A DNA stretch of 64,000 nt from assembly GCA_963565915.1 (NCBI GenBank), contig OY751487.1, positions 2,418,001 to 2,482,000 on the forward strand. Direction: 5' to 3'. Under the pieces are notes generated by a model that was not told where the DNA came from, did no database searches, and saw only the letters and a list, made by a program, of their open reading frames with translations. Made by a program: the position numbers and the translations under genes. This document shows, piece after piece, positions 44,269 to 58,806 of the stretch. The DNA is from Entoloma clypeatum. Taxonomy: Eukaryota > Basidiomycota > Agaricomycetes > Agaricales > Entolomataceae. Each line of letters opens with the position of its first letter. The stretch's first letter is position 1.

Positions 44269-46898
44269 ATGCCACCTCGTCGTCGTCAGCAAGTTCTGGC
44301 TGAATCCCTTTCCAGTCATGCCCAGCCTCTCACTCAGAACCAACCTCCAGCTCTGGCCCAGCATTGCCCCGTTGCAGGTTCTTTGGGGACGAGACGTCGA
44401 CGCCCTCATGCCCAGGATGGCAATAGCGCTGGAGAGGACTTCAACTTCACCTGGGTCAATAGAAATGCAGAAGGCGATGACGAGTCGGCTTGTCTGTCCA
44501 ATGTTGCAACATGACACTCGAGCCCATCAGTTCAAGTAGCCCAACTCCCAATCTGTAAAGAGAGGAAGAAGGCTGTCAATGTCTGGGAGTTCTTCGGGAT
44601 AGAAGATAACGTTTTACCAGATGGGAGCCGGGCCACCAAGCGAGTGTGTATTTTGTGCAAGTAAGTAATTGTCTTGAGTCTTGCGACATTGGATTTGATG
44701 CTCATTGCAGAGAAGTGCCTCCTTCGGACAATATCAGATGGACCTATGCGGCGATGACAGCAACAACGACCCTTCGGAACCATCTAACCACTAACCACTG
44801 TCAAACATATATCACCAAATGTCAGGAAAAAGGTTGGACGGAGTACCTCATAAAATTGGACGGCGGCTTGGTGGATAGTTTGGGTTCTTGTTCTATGGGG
44901 CCACGTGCTCCCTTCAGCCAGACAGTGTTCGTCGAGCACCTTGTCAAGTTCATTGTCGCAGATGATCAAGTGTGGCAAACTCCTTTCGGTTTTTCATATC
45001 TGACATACTTTCACTCAGTCAATCTATGTTGTTGAATGCCCTGAATTCCGCAAACTTTTACTACTTTTATGCAAGACACTGGAGGATAAGGACATTCTGC
45101 ATCATACAAAGATTCAGCAGGTGATTCTGGAAGCCTGGGCGGTGTCTTTCCGGGACCTCAAGGAAGAACTTCAGGTAATACCATCTGTCTTCTTCAGTGC
45201 CGTTTGCTGAGTTCATTGTAGAGTGCATTGGGGTGAATCAGCTTCACGGCCGATCTATGGTCCAGCAAAACACGGTACCCTTATCTTGCCATCACCGCCC
45301 ATTGGCTCGGACGTGACCGAGAAACGACTCAAATGTGCCTCAACAGTGGCTTAATTGCCTTCCATCACATGCGGGGACGCCAGGACGGTCAGTGCCTGGC
45401 TAGAATTGCGATGAATATCCTAGAATGGGCCGGAATCACATCAAAAGTATGTATTCTCTATTAAAACAATACACAATCTAATACTGCCTTCCACAGGGTG
45501 GCCACTGGACTGTCGATAATGCATCAGTGAATGACACTTTCATGAGAGCCCTCAAGGACTTGCATGATGACCGTGATATTGAGTTTGATGCCCAGGACCG
45601 ACACATCATGTGTTTCCCCCACATTATCAACATCACAACTGGACATGTTGTCAATGACTCGATGAACACAGCTTATTCAGATGACCCAGATGATTTCAAT
45701 CATACTCCTGACTTGCCAGACAGAAGTCGCGATGTTGTTGCTGCCTGCCGCAACACTGTACGCGCGGTCCAGGCTTCGGGACAGAGAATTGAGCGCTTTG
45801 AAAACACAATCACACTCGGCAATCAGGAGCACTGGTGGGGCCTCGACACCGAAGGAAAAAGCAAGAATATCAAGATTCTCCAACTCCTCCTCCTCGTCTG
45901 TTCTCGTTGGGACTTGATACATGCCATGGTCGTTAGATGTCTCTATTTGCGACAGGAAAGCTTTTCTTTGTCTCGCATCTTTTGCACTTCTCATCTTGAC
46001 CTACAGCCCGTCAAAACCTTTCTAACCAATCCTCTCAATAGAGATATTGCTCACCTCAAGTTGACTGAACGAGAGTGGGACAATTTGGAAGACTTTGCCT
46101 CAGTCCTCACAGTAAGGTTTCACGATCATTAATTACTACATATCTTGACTGGTTTAAATAGATTCCACATGTTGTGCAGCAAAACATGTGCGCAGAAAAG
46201 CTGCCAACGCTTTCGTCAAGCATATGCAACTTCAAAATGTTTATGACGGCATGGGAGACACTTGGTGAACGCCACCCGCATCTGAAGAAGTATACTGATA
46301 TTGGGCTGAAATGGGTGACAAAATACTATCAGCGTATGGATCAAAGTAAGGTGTACGTGATTGTGATGTGTTAGTATTTTTTTACCTTTTCAATACTTCA
46401 GGCTGACCGTGTTATTAGTCCTCAATCCCTCAATCCGTAGACGCTGGATAGAGGAGCATTGGGAGACAAATTATATTGACCAAGCAACAGACACAATAAA
46501 AGATACTGTACATTCTATTATGACAGAATATCCCCTCCCCTGCTAACTACACTGCATTGTAAGATGGGCGAATATCGTCAGCATGGGGAGCTGTTGCATG
46601 CTTCAGATAGCTTTGGCCCTGGACATAGCTGCCATGCTACAGGCAGCATGGATGTTTGGAGAACGGCTTTGAAATATGGGCTTCAAGACATGTTATGGTT
46701 CGACACAGGAGCATGGGCACGGGCTTCACCTTCAACAGTCGACGAGGAGTATGACTTATACCTTAGAGACATTTCGCCACCAGGAACTGACATCGTGAAT
46801 TTTTGGGATGTACGTGCCTTCTTGATCAAAACTCACATCATACTAACTACTGCATCCAGATGGAGGGAAAGCAAGACCCACGCCGGTACCCCACATTG
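44269..46898 (+). pseudogene. hAT transposase, N-terminal and catalytic part, split by gypsy copy 2
   Basis: A BED zinc finger is visible: VWEFFGIEDNVLPDG, RVCILCK, intron (gtaagtaatt...attgcag), then LRNHLTTNH. The catalytic region follows: SFTADLWSSKTRYPYLA (first Asp), a GT-AG intron, GGHWTVDNASVNDTFM (second Asp), ACRNTVRAVQASGQR and VCSRWDLIHAMVVRCLYL. The dimerisation region starts at LPTLSSSICNFKMFMTAWE. The first segment ends in a TGA at 44514 unless it is spliced out, and frames shift near 46640-46850. The reading stops at RRYPTLC, where the LTR begins. The rest is at 53501-53826. Confidence 0.85.
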
Positions 46899-47286
46899 TG
46901 TTATGCTTAACAAACCGTTCCAAGGTTCGGGCAGAGTATGCAGGAAGTGGAAAGGCGAAGAGCAAAGTGATTGCTAAATCTAAGGAATGTAGCTATGGTA
47001 CATGGGGTTTATATAGTACTGGCTACGAGCGGTAGCGAGTGAGTCAGTAGCTGCGGAAGGCAGTGCGGATGAGTCAGTAACTGCGGAAAGGCAGTGCGAA
47101 GTGAGTCAGATGACTGCGGACTGAGTAATCCCTACTGCGGAGTGCGAGTCAGCGCGGGAGCGAAGTATACTAAAGGAGAATGGTAGAGTAAAGGTAAATG
47201 AATAAGCGGTCTGATGAGTCAAAGAAATGACGAAGGTACAATGCAAGGGAAAAGTGCGTAACATACAAACCGGTAAGTCCGTAACA
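46899..47286 (-). repeat. 3' LTR of gypsy copy 2
   Basis: Ends TGTTATGCTT...GTCCGTAACA on the plus strand. It matches 53113-53500 except for about four transitions. Confidence 0.95.
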
Positions 47287-47320
47287 TGTCCCCCTCCTCA
47301 AGCTCTGTGTCCTCACAGAG

Positions 47321-47683
47321 TCATTGTCCCCATCCTCCGGCATTGTCGTTGTTTGTCCAGGCGCCATTCTCCTTGAGGCTCCAATCATCTATTAGCTCTT
47401 CGTTGATGGCGACGGCGAGCTCGAGACTCCGGACGGCTAGTTGGATGCGCCGGTTTTCAACGACCAGCGTACGGGTGTAGTTCCCGAGGATTTGTTTCTC
47501 TTCGGGGGTGGGTGCGACGGGGAGGTCGGATAAAGAATGGAGGCGGATGTGCATCTGTCGATGCAGGATGTCGGTGAGCGAGGCTTCTAGCGTGTGAATC
47601 TGGTCTCTCATGGAGAGGGCTTCACCCATGAGGGCAGTGATGGCGGGGTTGGTTTCAGTGGATGTGGTGGTGGCGGTGGACAT
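47321..47683 (-). CDS. Gypsy accessory ORF of unknown function (120 aa)
   Basis: Intact from ATG at 47683 to TGA at 47321, between the chromodomain end and the polypurine tract, in the sense orientation. It starts MSTATTTSTETNP. The middle contains ALSMRDQIHTLEASLTDIL, a likely coiled coil, then HRQMHIRLHSLSDLPVAP, ENRRIQLAVRSLELAV and an acidic/Trp end DDWSLKENG...GGWGQ. No catalytic motif and no membrane segment are visible. Its closest relative in the window is the fused fragment in copy 1, which differs mostly at synonymous sites. Gypsy elements usually end after integrase, so this is an extra gene. It may be translated from a spliced or subgenomic RNA. Confidence 0.75.
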   Translation of the reverse strand: MSTATTTSTETNPAITALMGEALSMRDQIHTLEASLTDILHRQMHIRLHSLSDLPVAPTPEEKQILGNYTRTLVVENRRIQLAVRSLELAVAINEELIDDWSLKENGAWTNNDNAGGWGQ

Positions 47684-47805
47684 GGTGCGGAGGATGTTGG
47701 AGAGATAGAGGAAGAATGGAGTAGCTATATTGAAGATGGAGCGGAGAACTCGGTGGGTTTTTGACTGATGAGGTCGATGCTGTTGCTGATTTCAACGGGT
47801 GTCTT

Positions 47806-50800
47806 TTATCGTGGACGCGACGGGTTCTGCCGATGGAAATCACGGATCAAATCTTGAGCATTCTGAACATTAGCTCGCGGTTCCCATGTGTTCTCTTCTG
47901 GGCCGTATCCTTCCCACTGGACGAGGTACTGGATCTTTCCGCGGAACTTTCGAGAGTCCAGGATCGTAGACACATGGTACTCTTCTCGCCCTTCGACGAT
48001 GATCGGATCAGGGGCTGGTTTCTTTTTCTGGATGGCATACTTCGGAGTTTCATATGGTGACAACAGGGTCTCGTTGAACACAGGGTGAATCATCTTCCAA
48101 GTCTTCGGAAGATCAAGAAGGTACGTGCTGGCTCCTTTCTTTTCTAGGACTTTGAATGGTCCATGTCGGAGTGCATCAAGTTTCTTTGAGGGGCAATTGG
48201 TCCTGATGTTAGTCCCTTCCAGCCACACCTTGTCCCCGATGTGGTAGTTCCAAGACGGACTTCACCGTGTATCAACTGTCTTCTTCATCTGATCCTGTGC
48301 TTGTTTCAGTGCTGCATTGGCTTCTTCTCGTGCCTGTTTGAGTTTTTTCAAGAAGTCATTGGCAGCCAGGTTGGTATCTTCTAACACGAGTTCTCCCTTC
48401 CAAGGATGTAAACCATAGTTGAGGTAGAACGGGGTGTGCTTCGTGGCCTGATGTTCTTTGTTATTGTACTGGAACTCTGCGATTGCGATCCACTCAGCCC
48501 AATCATCCTGTAGATGGTTGACAAAGTTCCGTAAGAACGCTTCCATTTCCTGATGCAATCGCTCGGCCTGTCCATCAGTCTGTGGGTGGTATGCGGTGGA
48601 CAGGTTCCTTTTGATCCCTAGCATGCGGCAGAGTATCTCCATGAACTTCGCAGCGAACTGTGGTCCCCTATCACTGATGATCTTCTTGGGGATCACATGA
48701 AGCTTCCATATCTGATCCCAATAGATCTTGGCTAATCCCTCAGCTGATAATTCCACGGTTGTCGGAATGAGATGGAGCATCTTCGAATGTCTATCTGTGA
48801 TGACCAGAATCGCATTCTTTCCATCAGACTCTGGTATTGGTCCCACAACGTCAATCCCTATGTCCTCCCATGGATGACTTGGTGCTGCATGGGGATGTAG
48901 CGGAGCGTGTCATTTCTGTCTGTTGATCTTGTTGCGTTGACAGGTGTCACAACCCTTTACATACTTCTTCACGTCATGCAGGATAGTAGGCCACCAGTAG
49001 GTACGAGTGAGGAGTTCATGTGTCCGATATTGTCCTGGATGTCCAGCTACTGGTGCATTGTGTGATTCAAACATCAGTTCTTGATGCAGTTGTGGGTCTG
49101 GTGGAACATAGACTCGTTCACCTGCATATGTGATGCCGTTTTCCTGTTGATACCAATGAGGATTCTTCTTTAGACCCTGGGCTACTTCTGTCTCCATGCG
49201 GTTTGAACCCTTGATGCATGCGATCCATGGATTTTTGATGGTCATGACGTTTCCAATTTTATGGAATCAGATGTTTCACCCCCTTCAAAGAATTGTTTCT
49301 CCGTGAACATCTCCATTTGTACCACATCTTCTGATTCCAACCGTTTCAAGAATAGTCCCTCCTTGAGCATTTGGTCACTGTCTTGTGGTTCAAGTTCCGC
49401 TTCATACCAGGGTAAACACGACAGGATGTCCGCTTTTGCATTGGTCTTGCCAGGTACATGCCATAATTCAAAGTCATAGTCTTGTAACTTCATTTTCCAG
49501 CGTCACTGTCGTTGATTCAGGTCCTGAGGATGACGGAAATATTCCAGGTTCTTGTGATCGGTCAAGATTTCGAAACGCTCCCTGGCTTCGAGCAGATAGT
49601 GTCTCCAATCTTTTAATGCTTCCATGACCGCCAGGAGTTCCTTGTCGTATATCTCGTAATTCTGTTCGGCCGCGGACATGGTCCGCGACAAGAACACGAT
49701 GGGGTGCCATTTGTCATCTTGCTTCTGAGAGAGTACTGCTCCAATTGCATAGCCCGATGCATTGGTTTCAACCCTGAACTGTCCCTCTGATTTTGGTAAT
49801 GCCAAGACTGGTGCTGATGTAATTGCCCGTATGAGACCTTCAAAAGCTTGTTGCTCTGTTGGTCCCCAAGTAAATGCCATACCGCCTGTGAGCACAGTGA
49901 GAGGTTTCACAATGTTTGAGTACCCTTCAATAAAATGTCGATAGAAGTTGGCAAATCCAAGGAACTTCTGAACTTCCTTTTTTGATGTGGGAGCTCGCCA
50001 GTTTTGGATTGTATCCACCTTCTCAGTTTCCATCTCGACACATCCCTCACCAACCACATATCCCAATATAGGACATTTTGTTACTTCCCATAAACACTTC
50101 TTCTCCTTTAGGAACAAATCATTGTCCGATAGGATCTGTAGAATTTCTTTGGTGTTTCGCGCGAGTTCTTCCTTGGTTTTACTGATAACCACGATGTCAT
50201 CCATGTAGATCATGCAGATACGTCGGCGGATCTGGTTCCGGAATAGACTAGCCATCATTCCAGAGAACGTTCCCGGGGAGTTGCAAAGACCAAAAAACAT
50301 GACCAATGGTTCGAACAATCCTCGACTGGTGAGGAAGGCAGCTTTCCATTCATCGCCCTCCTTAATCCGGACGTTGTTATAGCCCCACATGATGTCCATT
50401 TTATTGAAGTAGACCGCATCTTTCAGTACGTCCAGGAGATCGGATATTCGTGGGAGTGGGAACTTGTCTTTGACCGTGAATTTATTGACCATGCGGTAAT
50501 CTTGTACCAATCGTTTGGAGCCATCCTTTTTGTTGATGAAGAAGCAAGGGGAGGCATATGGGGATTTGGATGGGCGGATCTTTCCTGTTGCTAGGCCCTC
50601 GTCAATGAATGCGTCCAATTCCTCTTGTTCCTTTTGTGTCATAGGATATGTATTTCCCCCTAGTTCCTTTGGTGCGTCCGGTGTAAGTTCGATACCATGG
50701 TCCCATTCCCTCTCCTTTGGGATCTTATCAAAGTTCTCCTTCTCAAAGAGATGAGCAAATTGTTCAACATATGAGGGTCGTTTGGTTGTGGGAGGTGGTG

Positions 50801-51413
50801 TGGGAGTGACAGCTTCCAAAATAGGGTCTCCAGGCTTCCATTTTTGATCCGACTTTTTGGGTGCATCTTTGTCGCGCACCTCAACCATGCGAACCCGGTG
50901 TTTGCGACCATCAAGGTTAACCCTGAAATCCGAGTGTTTGGTTTGACATGTTGTTGGGCACCGGTTAAATGTTACCGCGCCGGTTGTCCAATTGATTGTG
51001 GGGTTGTGGTGTACCAACCAGTCATGTCCCAAGAGCATGTCCATCCTCCCAATGTCTAGTACCATTGCTTCCATGGTTTCCTGATGTGCTCCCAAATCCA
51101 GCTTGACTTCGGCAAGTTGGCTCGCTTTCTGTTGTCGATTTGGTGATCCATCCGCATTTAGAATTGCTATGGGTGGTATTCCTCGCGTGGGGAGGTTCTG
51201 TTCGCGTACTATTCTGGGATGAATGCATGTGCGTTCACATCCGCTGTCAACCTCAGGTCGGATAACCTTTGGTCCTCGTCGTGTTTTGAGCTGCGCTAAC
51301 AGCCTGATTTCTCGTCTTTTCAGAGGTTTATCTCCCTTCACAATCTTAGTCGACGCAGTGGCTCGCTTGGCAGGGATGACATAGGTTCTATTGTCTGCAG
51401 TCATACAAGGCAA
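47806..51413 (-). pseudogene. pol: Gypsy Pol with chromodomain, few lesions
   Basis: Protease: EVDSGCERTCIHPR. RT: ISDLLDVLKDAVYFNKMDIM and YMDDIVVISKTKEEL. RNase H: ETNASGYAIGAVLSQ (the usual Asp after ET is changed to Asn). Integrase: zinc domain HNAPVAGHPGQYRTH...CDTCQRN, core VITDRHSKM, ISDRGPQFA and QAERLHQEMEAFL. Chromodomain: [20 protein letters not shown] then [13 protein letters not shown]. Stops: TGA at 49503 where copy 1 has CGA; TGA after NRQK near 48911; TGA after VDTR near 48263; and a frameshift near 49243. Without these it would be one long reading frame. Confidence 0.93.
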
Positions 51414-51454
51414 GCAAGTCCGTTTAATAGATAAGGGTCGCGACTTAGCGTCGT

Positions 51455-52908
51455 TTAATCGGACCCTTCGGGAAAATCCTTCTCGTTGGCTTCTAAGATT
51501 GTGGTTTCATCATTCTTGGCATCTTCCTCAGACACCTTCCTAACCCTTCCGGAGTTCTTCTTCAGCTTGCGGCAGTTGCGCGCGATATGGCCTTCTTGGT
51601 CACAGTTGAAACACTTGCGACCATCTTTCTTCTTTGGAGCGCTACAGTCTTTAGCTAGATGACCGAAGCGCTGACAGTTGTAGCAACGGGCTACTCCTGC
51701 TTTGTCGATCTCCATGGCTTTGCCCTGACCACCATAAGTGGTACCCGATCCGGTGCGTATGTCGCCGCCACCTCGGATGACCAGTGCGTGTCCTTCCATC
51801 TGTCGTCCCTTGTTTCGGATCTCCTTTGCGTAATCGGTGTACGTCTTGCCATCGCTAGCCACTTGTTCAGAGATTCTGCGGTTGACGTTTTTCTCTAGGA
51901 TGTATTTCCCAGTTTCTTCGCCAAGGTTTGACAGTCCCAAGAGTTCTTCAAATTCATCCAAGAACTCATCAACAGTGCGTTTCTCTTGTTTCAGGACTTC
52001 GAGTCTCGCTTTGGCAGCGACGGATTTGTTGGCGATGGAGAATCATGTGGTGATATCATTGGAAAAACCCAGCCAGGTGATGTTCTCATTGTCAGCGGTA
52101 AGAGCGTCTAACTTGTTACTGGCCCAGTGTCTGCCGGACCCTTCCATCATGCAGGATAGCACCGCAAGAATCTTCTGATCATCTGTGAGGCTCTTTTGGA
52201 ACCTGATGTATAGTTTGGTGGCTTTCCACCACTCGTCAAAGGTGTATCTGTCCTTGAACATCCCAGGATCCTTGATGATCTTGGATGTATCCATTGTTTG
52301 TACAGCCGGAGCTTCTGCCATGTTTAGAGTCTGCGGAGGAGAAGAGGAGTCAGGTTGTTGGGATGAAGATGGGGTTCGGGATACAGGTAAGGATTGAAAA
52401 TGAGTCCCTGTTCTAGGCGTCTGTTTGATATCTGACTGCGCGGAGTCAAAAGTAAATTCGTCAGGGGACTCGTCGGCGGAATCGGTGGCAAAACGTTCAG
52501 AGTATTTCCTCTGTAAATCTCTAAGGAATCTCTGTTCCTGCGCATCTGTTGGTCTCGAGAAGGGGTCAAGTCTCTCGTTTCGTGCCCAGCGGTTGTACTC
52601 GGTTTGTTGTTCTTCGATGGTGAAGTGGGTGTAGATCTGCTGCTTTGAGTAAGACGTGATGATGTGGCTCTGGGACGTCTCGATGTGAGCGTCCTAATCA
52701 ATCTTCTGATAACGGTTGTCTGGACACCGATAAACTCTCTGATCTCTGTGATCCGACCTGTCTGAGGTCCTTCTTGAACGCGAAAGCTTTCGAGTTCGTT
52801 CTGTCGGGCGTTGTAACGCGCGATCTGGTGTTGCCGAGCAAGATGGATGCTCTCTGCTATCTCGCCGTGGGGGCGATGCTCGTCGTTGTCTAGTTCTTCG
52901 TCAAGCAC
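51455..52908 (-). pseudogene. gag: Gypsy Gag, two breaks
   Basis: N-terminal segment 52908-52324, capsid segment 52321-52043 (GMFKDRYTFDEWWKATKLYI, RHWASNKLDALT) and nucleocapsid segment 51961-51455 with knuckles CYNCQRFGHLAKDC and CFNCDQEGHIARNC. The first and second segments adjoin in frame shift near 52322, and a break near 52040-51962 separates the third. Compared with copy 1, this copy keeps the capsid region that copy 1 lost. Confidence 0.85.
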
Positions 52909-53067
52909 CTGCTGTAGGATGCGACGGATCTCCGATTCGATGTACTGCTGGATGAGTGTAAAATCGATACTGTCTCGAGGACTTAGCTCCTCCTGTCAGG
53001 CTTCTGGCATGCTGAATGGGTTACTGGTGAAGTCTTCAAAGAAGCGCGATGTCTTGACTCGTCTGGT

Positions 53068-53112
53068 AGTTGCTCTCTTCGCTCTGGGCGAACCTAACGA
53101 GATTTAGCAACT
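53068..53112 (-). promoter_or_regulatory. Primer-binding region of gypsy copy 2
   Basis: On the plus strand 53100-53110 reads agatttagcaa, the exact complement of TTGCTAAATCT on the element strand. The LTR's predicted transcript start has this same undecamer (53185-53195, inverse). The inverted heptamers seen in copy 1 are also present. Confidence 0.6.
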
Positions 53113-53500
53113 TGTTATGCTTAACAAACTGTTCCAAGGTTCGGGCAGAGTATGCAGGAAGTGGAAAGGCGAAGAGCAAAGTGATTGCTAAATCTAAGGA
53201 ATGTAGCTATGGTACATGGGGTTTATATAGTACCGGCTACGAGCGGTAGCGAGTGAGTCAGTAGCTGCGGAAGGCAGTGCGGATGAGTCAGTAACTGCGG
53301 AAAGGCAGTGCGAAGTGAGTCAGACGACTGCGGACTGAGTAATCCCTACTGCGGAGTGCGAGTCAGCGCGGGAGCGAAGTATACTAAAGGAGAATGGTAG
53401 AGTAAAGGTAAATGAATAAGCGGTCTGATGAGTCAAAGAAATGACGAAGGTACAATGCAAGGGAAAAGTGCGTAACATACAAACCGGTAAGTCCATAACA
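53113..53500 (-). repeat. 5' LTR of gypsy copy 2
   Basis: 388 bases. The TATA box (53222-53229, inverse) and predicted start (53195) are conserved. The transition at the outer end (gtccataaca) changes a CpG. Confidence 0.95.
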
Positions 53501-53826
53501 TGTTGTATGCCATGGCTCTCGACTATCTCCCAATCCAGGCATCCGCCGTTCCTTGTGAGCGTATATTTTCATCAGCTAGTGAGACAGACACAAAGCGCCA
53601 GAACCGAATCCATCCAATCCTGATGGAGGCCCTTCAAATCCTGAAGTTTTTGTTGAAGTGGCAGAGGTTGGATTTCATGCAGGGGCTAGAAACACCGGAG
53701 GATGACATGTTATTGTCACCAAGAGACACTCGTGATCATCTCACATTGATGTTGTCTCAATTTTGGGTGATGAACTTAGACAAATTGTGGCTCATGATGC
53801 ATAAAAATATATTGTATCTCGTATGA
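53501..53826 (+). pseudogene. hAT transposase C-terminal dimerisation domain, after the gypsy insertion
   Basis: Reads AMALDYLPIQASAVPCERIF, SSASETDTKRQNRIHPILME and ALQILKFLLKWQRLDFMQ. This is the hATC domain signature (P-Q-A-S-x-x-x-E-R-x-F-S). It continues directly from PTL at the other side of the gypsy element, so both pieces were one gene. The stop codon is at 53826. Confidence 0.9.
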
Positions 53827-54075
53827 CTGAATAATTATGCTTTTTATACACTTAAAGAAAGTAATGAGAACATCAAGCAGCCAATAAAATGATAAATATA
53901 TTATTATATAATGACATGCACTGTTTTGGCAATTGATTGATCAGTTCCATGACTCAGGACCGGCTTGCTCCGGCTGCTGAGCCAAACGGAGCTGAATAAA
54001 TCGGTTCAGTTGACAAGCCGAGTTGAATATGTGCCAAGCCGTGACTTTGTGAGTCACAGTGCGGCTAGCCGAGTT
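53827..54075. other. 3' flank of the hAT gene, no TIR identified
   Basis: AT-rich to about 53930, then a GC-richer part with ggcttgctccggctgctgag and related gccgag words. No sequence here matches the 44.0-44.3 kb flank in inverse. Confidence 0.4.
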
Positions 54076-54079
54076 GCGG

Positions 54080-55507
54080 CAACACTATGTACCGGTGTTT
54101 TTCATGTCCCTTGCCCACCCGCAGTCCCTCTCCTTCTCTCTCTTGAGCACGCCGTCCCTCCGTTTTTGCGTGTATCCTGCATGCCGTGCCGTTCTCATGT
54201 GTTTCGTCAGTGGCATGACATGACATGAATAGCGAGGTACTTACCAGTCTCACACATCCCACTGTTCCCCCCACATGTCCCCCCGTACCATTGCCCGCAT
54301 GTCTCTTCCGCCGTTCTTGTGTTTTTGTCAGTGGTCTGATGTGCCGTGAATGGCGGGGTACTTACCTATACAGAGGCCCCTCGTGTGAACGGGGGAGAAG
54401 CCAGCGACAGAGAGGGAGGAATGGAGGAGGAGGGAGTGGGGGAGGCAAGAAGACGTGCTGTGGGACTTTGGATATTCTTCAACTTTCGGATGTTGCCAAG
54501 GTCGGCAAGTTCCGATGTTTCACTTGGGTGCCTGGGCCCGGAACCTGCTGAGTATAGATCAGGTAGGAGCTGAGATGTGAGACTTGCCATGTCAAGTTGC
54601 CTTCTCCCCTCCACTCCCTCCTCCTCCTCCTCCATCCCTCTCCTCTGTCAATGTCTCCTCCCTCCATTCACACGAGGGCCACGGCACTGTATGGGTAAGT
54701 ATCCCACCATTCACCGCCCATCAGACCACTCACGAAAAACATGAGAACAGCGGGAGGGACATGCGGGCAATGGTATGGGGGACGTGCAGGGGGAATGGTG
54801 GGATGTGCAAGACCGGTAAGCCATTCATGTCATGTCACGCCACTGACGAAACATGTGAGAACAGCAGGAGATACAAGAACAGCACGGCACACAGGGTACA
54901 TGCAACGTGCTTGAGAGGGAGAAGGAGAGGGACCGCGGGTGGGCAAGGGACATGAAAAACACCGGTACACATGCGGTGCAGGCGGGGACTGCGAGGGATG
55001 ATGCACAGATACAAGGATGGCAGAAGGCGTGCAGGGGACCGCATGCTCGAGAGGGAGAGGGACGACAGGTGGGCAAGGGATATGAGAAATGCCAGCACAC
55101 GTGCCTGCACAGGTGGGGATGAGAGGTACAACACACAGACGAGGGACAATGCGCAGGCAAGCAGAGGTATGACATGCAGGCAAGGGAGATATGTCAATAC
55201 TATTGTCTGTTGTAGCACCATGGAAAAATTTTTTTTTTTTTATTATCAAACACATTGATAAAATAGAAAGCTCTCTATGACTGTAAGCTGTAACAGAGTC
55301 TGGAGGCCTATGAAAATGTACACAATCTGTGGAGGCCAGAAAGGATGGTAGTGAAAGTGTGTAGAGCTGCAAAAGATGGTAGTGAAGCTGCACAGAGCTT
55401 TTGCAGAGCTGCATGTAGCATATACCTTGTCTTTGGAACTTCAGCCCTGCAAGAATCTGCACAGAGCTGCACAGAGCTGCCTAGTCCACCCAGGGTTTGC
55501 TGATGTG
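54080..55507. mobile_element. Palindromic element B (non-autonomous, 40-base boxes)
   Basis: Same family as element A. The 40-base box occurs at 54206-54245 and 54327-54366, and inverted at 54694-54733 and 54815-54847, so there are two nested boxes per arm. The core includes ggactttggatattcttcaa and tgggcccggaac. The G-rich right arm mirrors the C-rich left arm (cccttgcccaccc with gggtgggcaaggg). The right portion 55190-55507 matches 39990-40345, including cttgtctttggaacttcagc and the end agggtttgctgatg. No coding capacity. Confidence 0.72.
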
Positions 55508-55860
55508 ATGTGGAAAGCGATAGAGGGGGATTTCAAACACTTGTGATTTTCAAACACCTGGTCACCGATAGTATAGCCAAAATCAAACATAAATAGCTGT
55601 CCATTATTGGCATCTTCTTCCAGAGACAATTGATCTAATGAGTATCTAGATGTTCATGATCTTAATATTTGGCACAGCACTTCTTCTCCTCTTCATATCC
55701 AACTATCTCAAATTGCAAATCATCTTGATTCTCTCAATGCTGATTATGGAAAGTATATAGGTTGATATAATGATGAATAACTGTCTCAACCTCTGGTTGG
55801 TTTCATGATGTTGGTTCGGTTTACATGAAGGTATGATGCAATCTGGTCATCAGATATCGA
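55508..55860. other. Downstream flank of DHX35
   Basis: AT-rich, probably the 3' untranslated and intergenic region. No repeat shared with the window was found. Confidence 0.5.
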
Positions 55861-58746
<2,886 letters not shown>

Positions 58747-58806
58747 GGCTGAAGGAAAGAAAGTCGGAGGCTTACTCAGCAGTATCAAGCCTCTCACTCT
58801 GCCACA
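58747..58806. promoter_or_regulatory. Short bidirectional promoter of DHX35 and YJU2
   Basis: Only 60 bases separate the two start codons, so both 5' untranslated regions and any promoter elements must overlap this stretch or extend into the neighbouring gene. No TATA box is visible. This suggests co-expression of two spliceosome genes, which is inferred from layout only. Confidence 0.6.

Larger units (their letters stand above)
46899..53500 (-). mobile_element. Ty3/gypsy chromovirus copy 2, nearly complete (6602 bp)
   Basis: Both LTRs are 388 bases. On the minus strand the order is LTR, primer-binding region, gag, protease, RT, RNase H, integrase, chromodomain, accessory ORF, polypurine tract (gcttgaggagggggaca, 47287-47303) and LTR. 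The LTRs differ at about four positions, all transitions, suggesting a fairly recent insertion. The target is an exon of a hAT transposase gene. The 5-base flanks cattg and tgttg are only a partial match, so the target duplication is decayed or my border is off by a base or two. Coding is broken by a few stops and frameshifts. Confidence 0.95.

Noticed and set aside
44000..54060. Terminal inverted repeats of the hAT transposase element
   Set aside because: I looked for matching ends on both sides of the gene and could not find a convincing pair, so element borders are not given.
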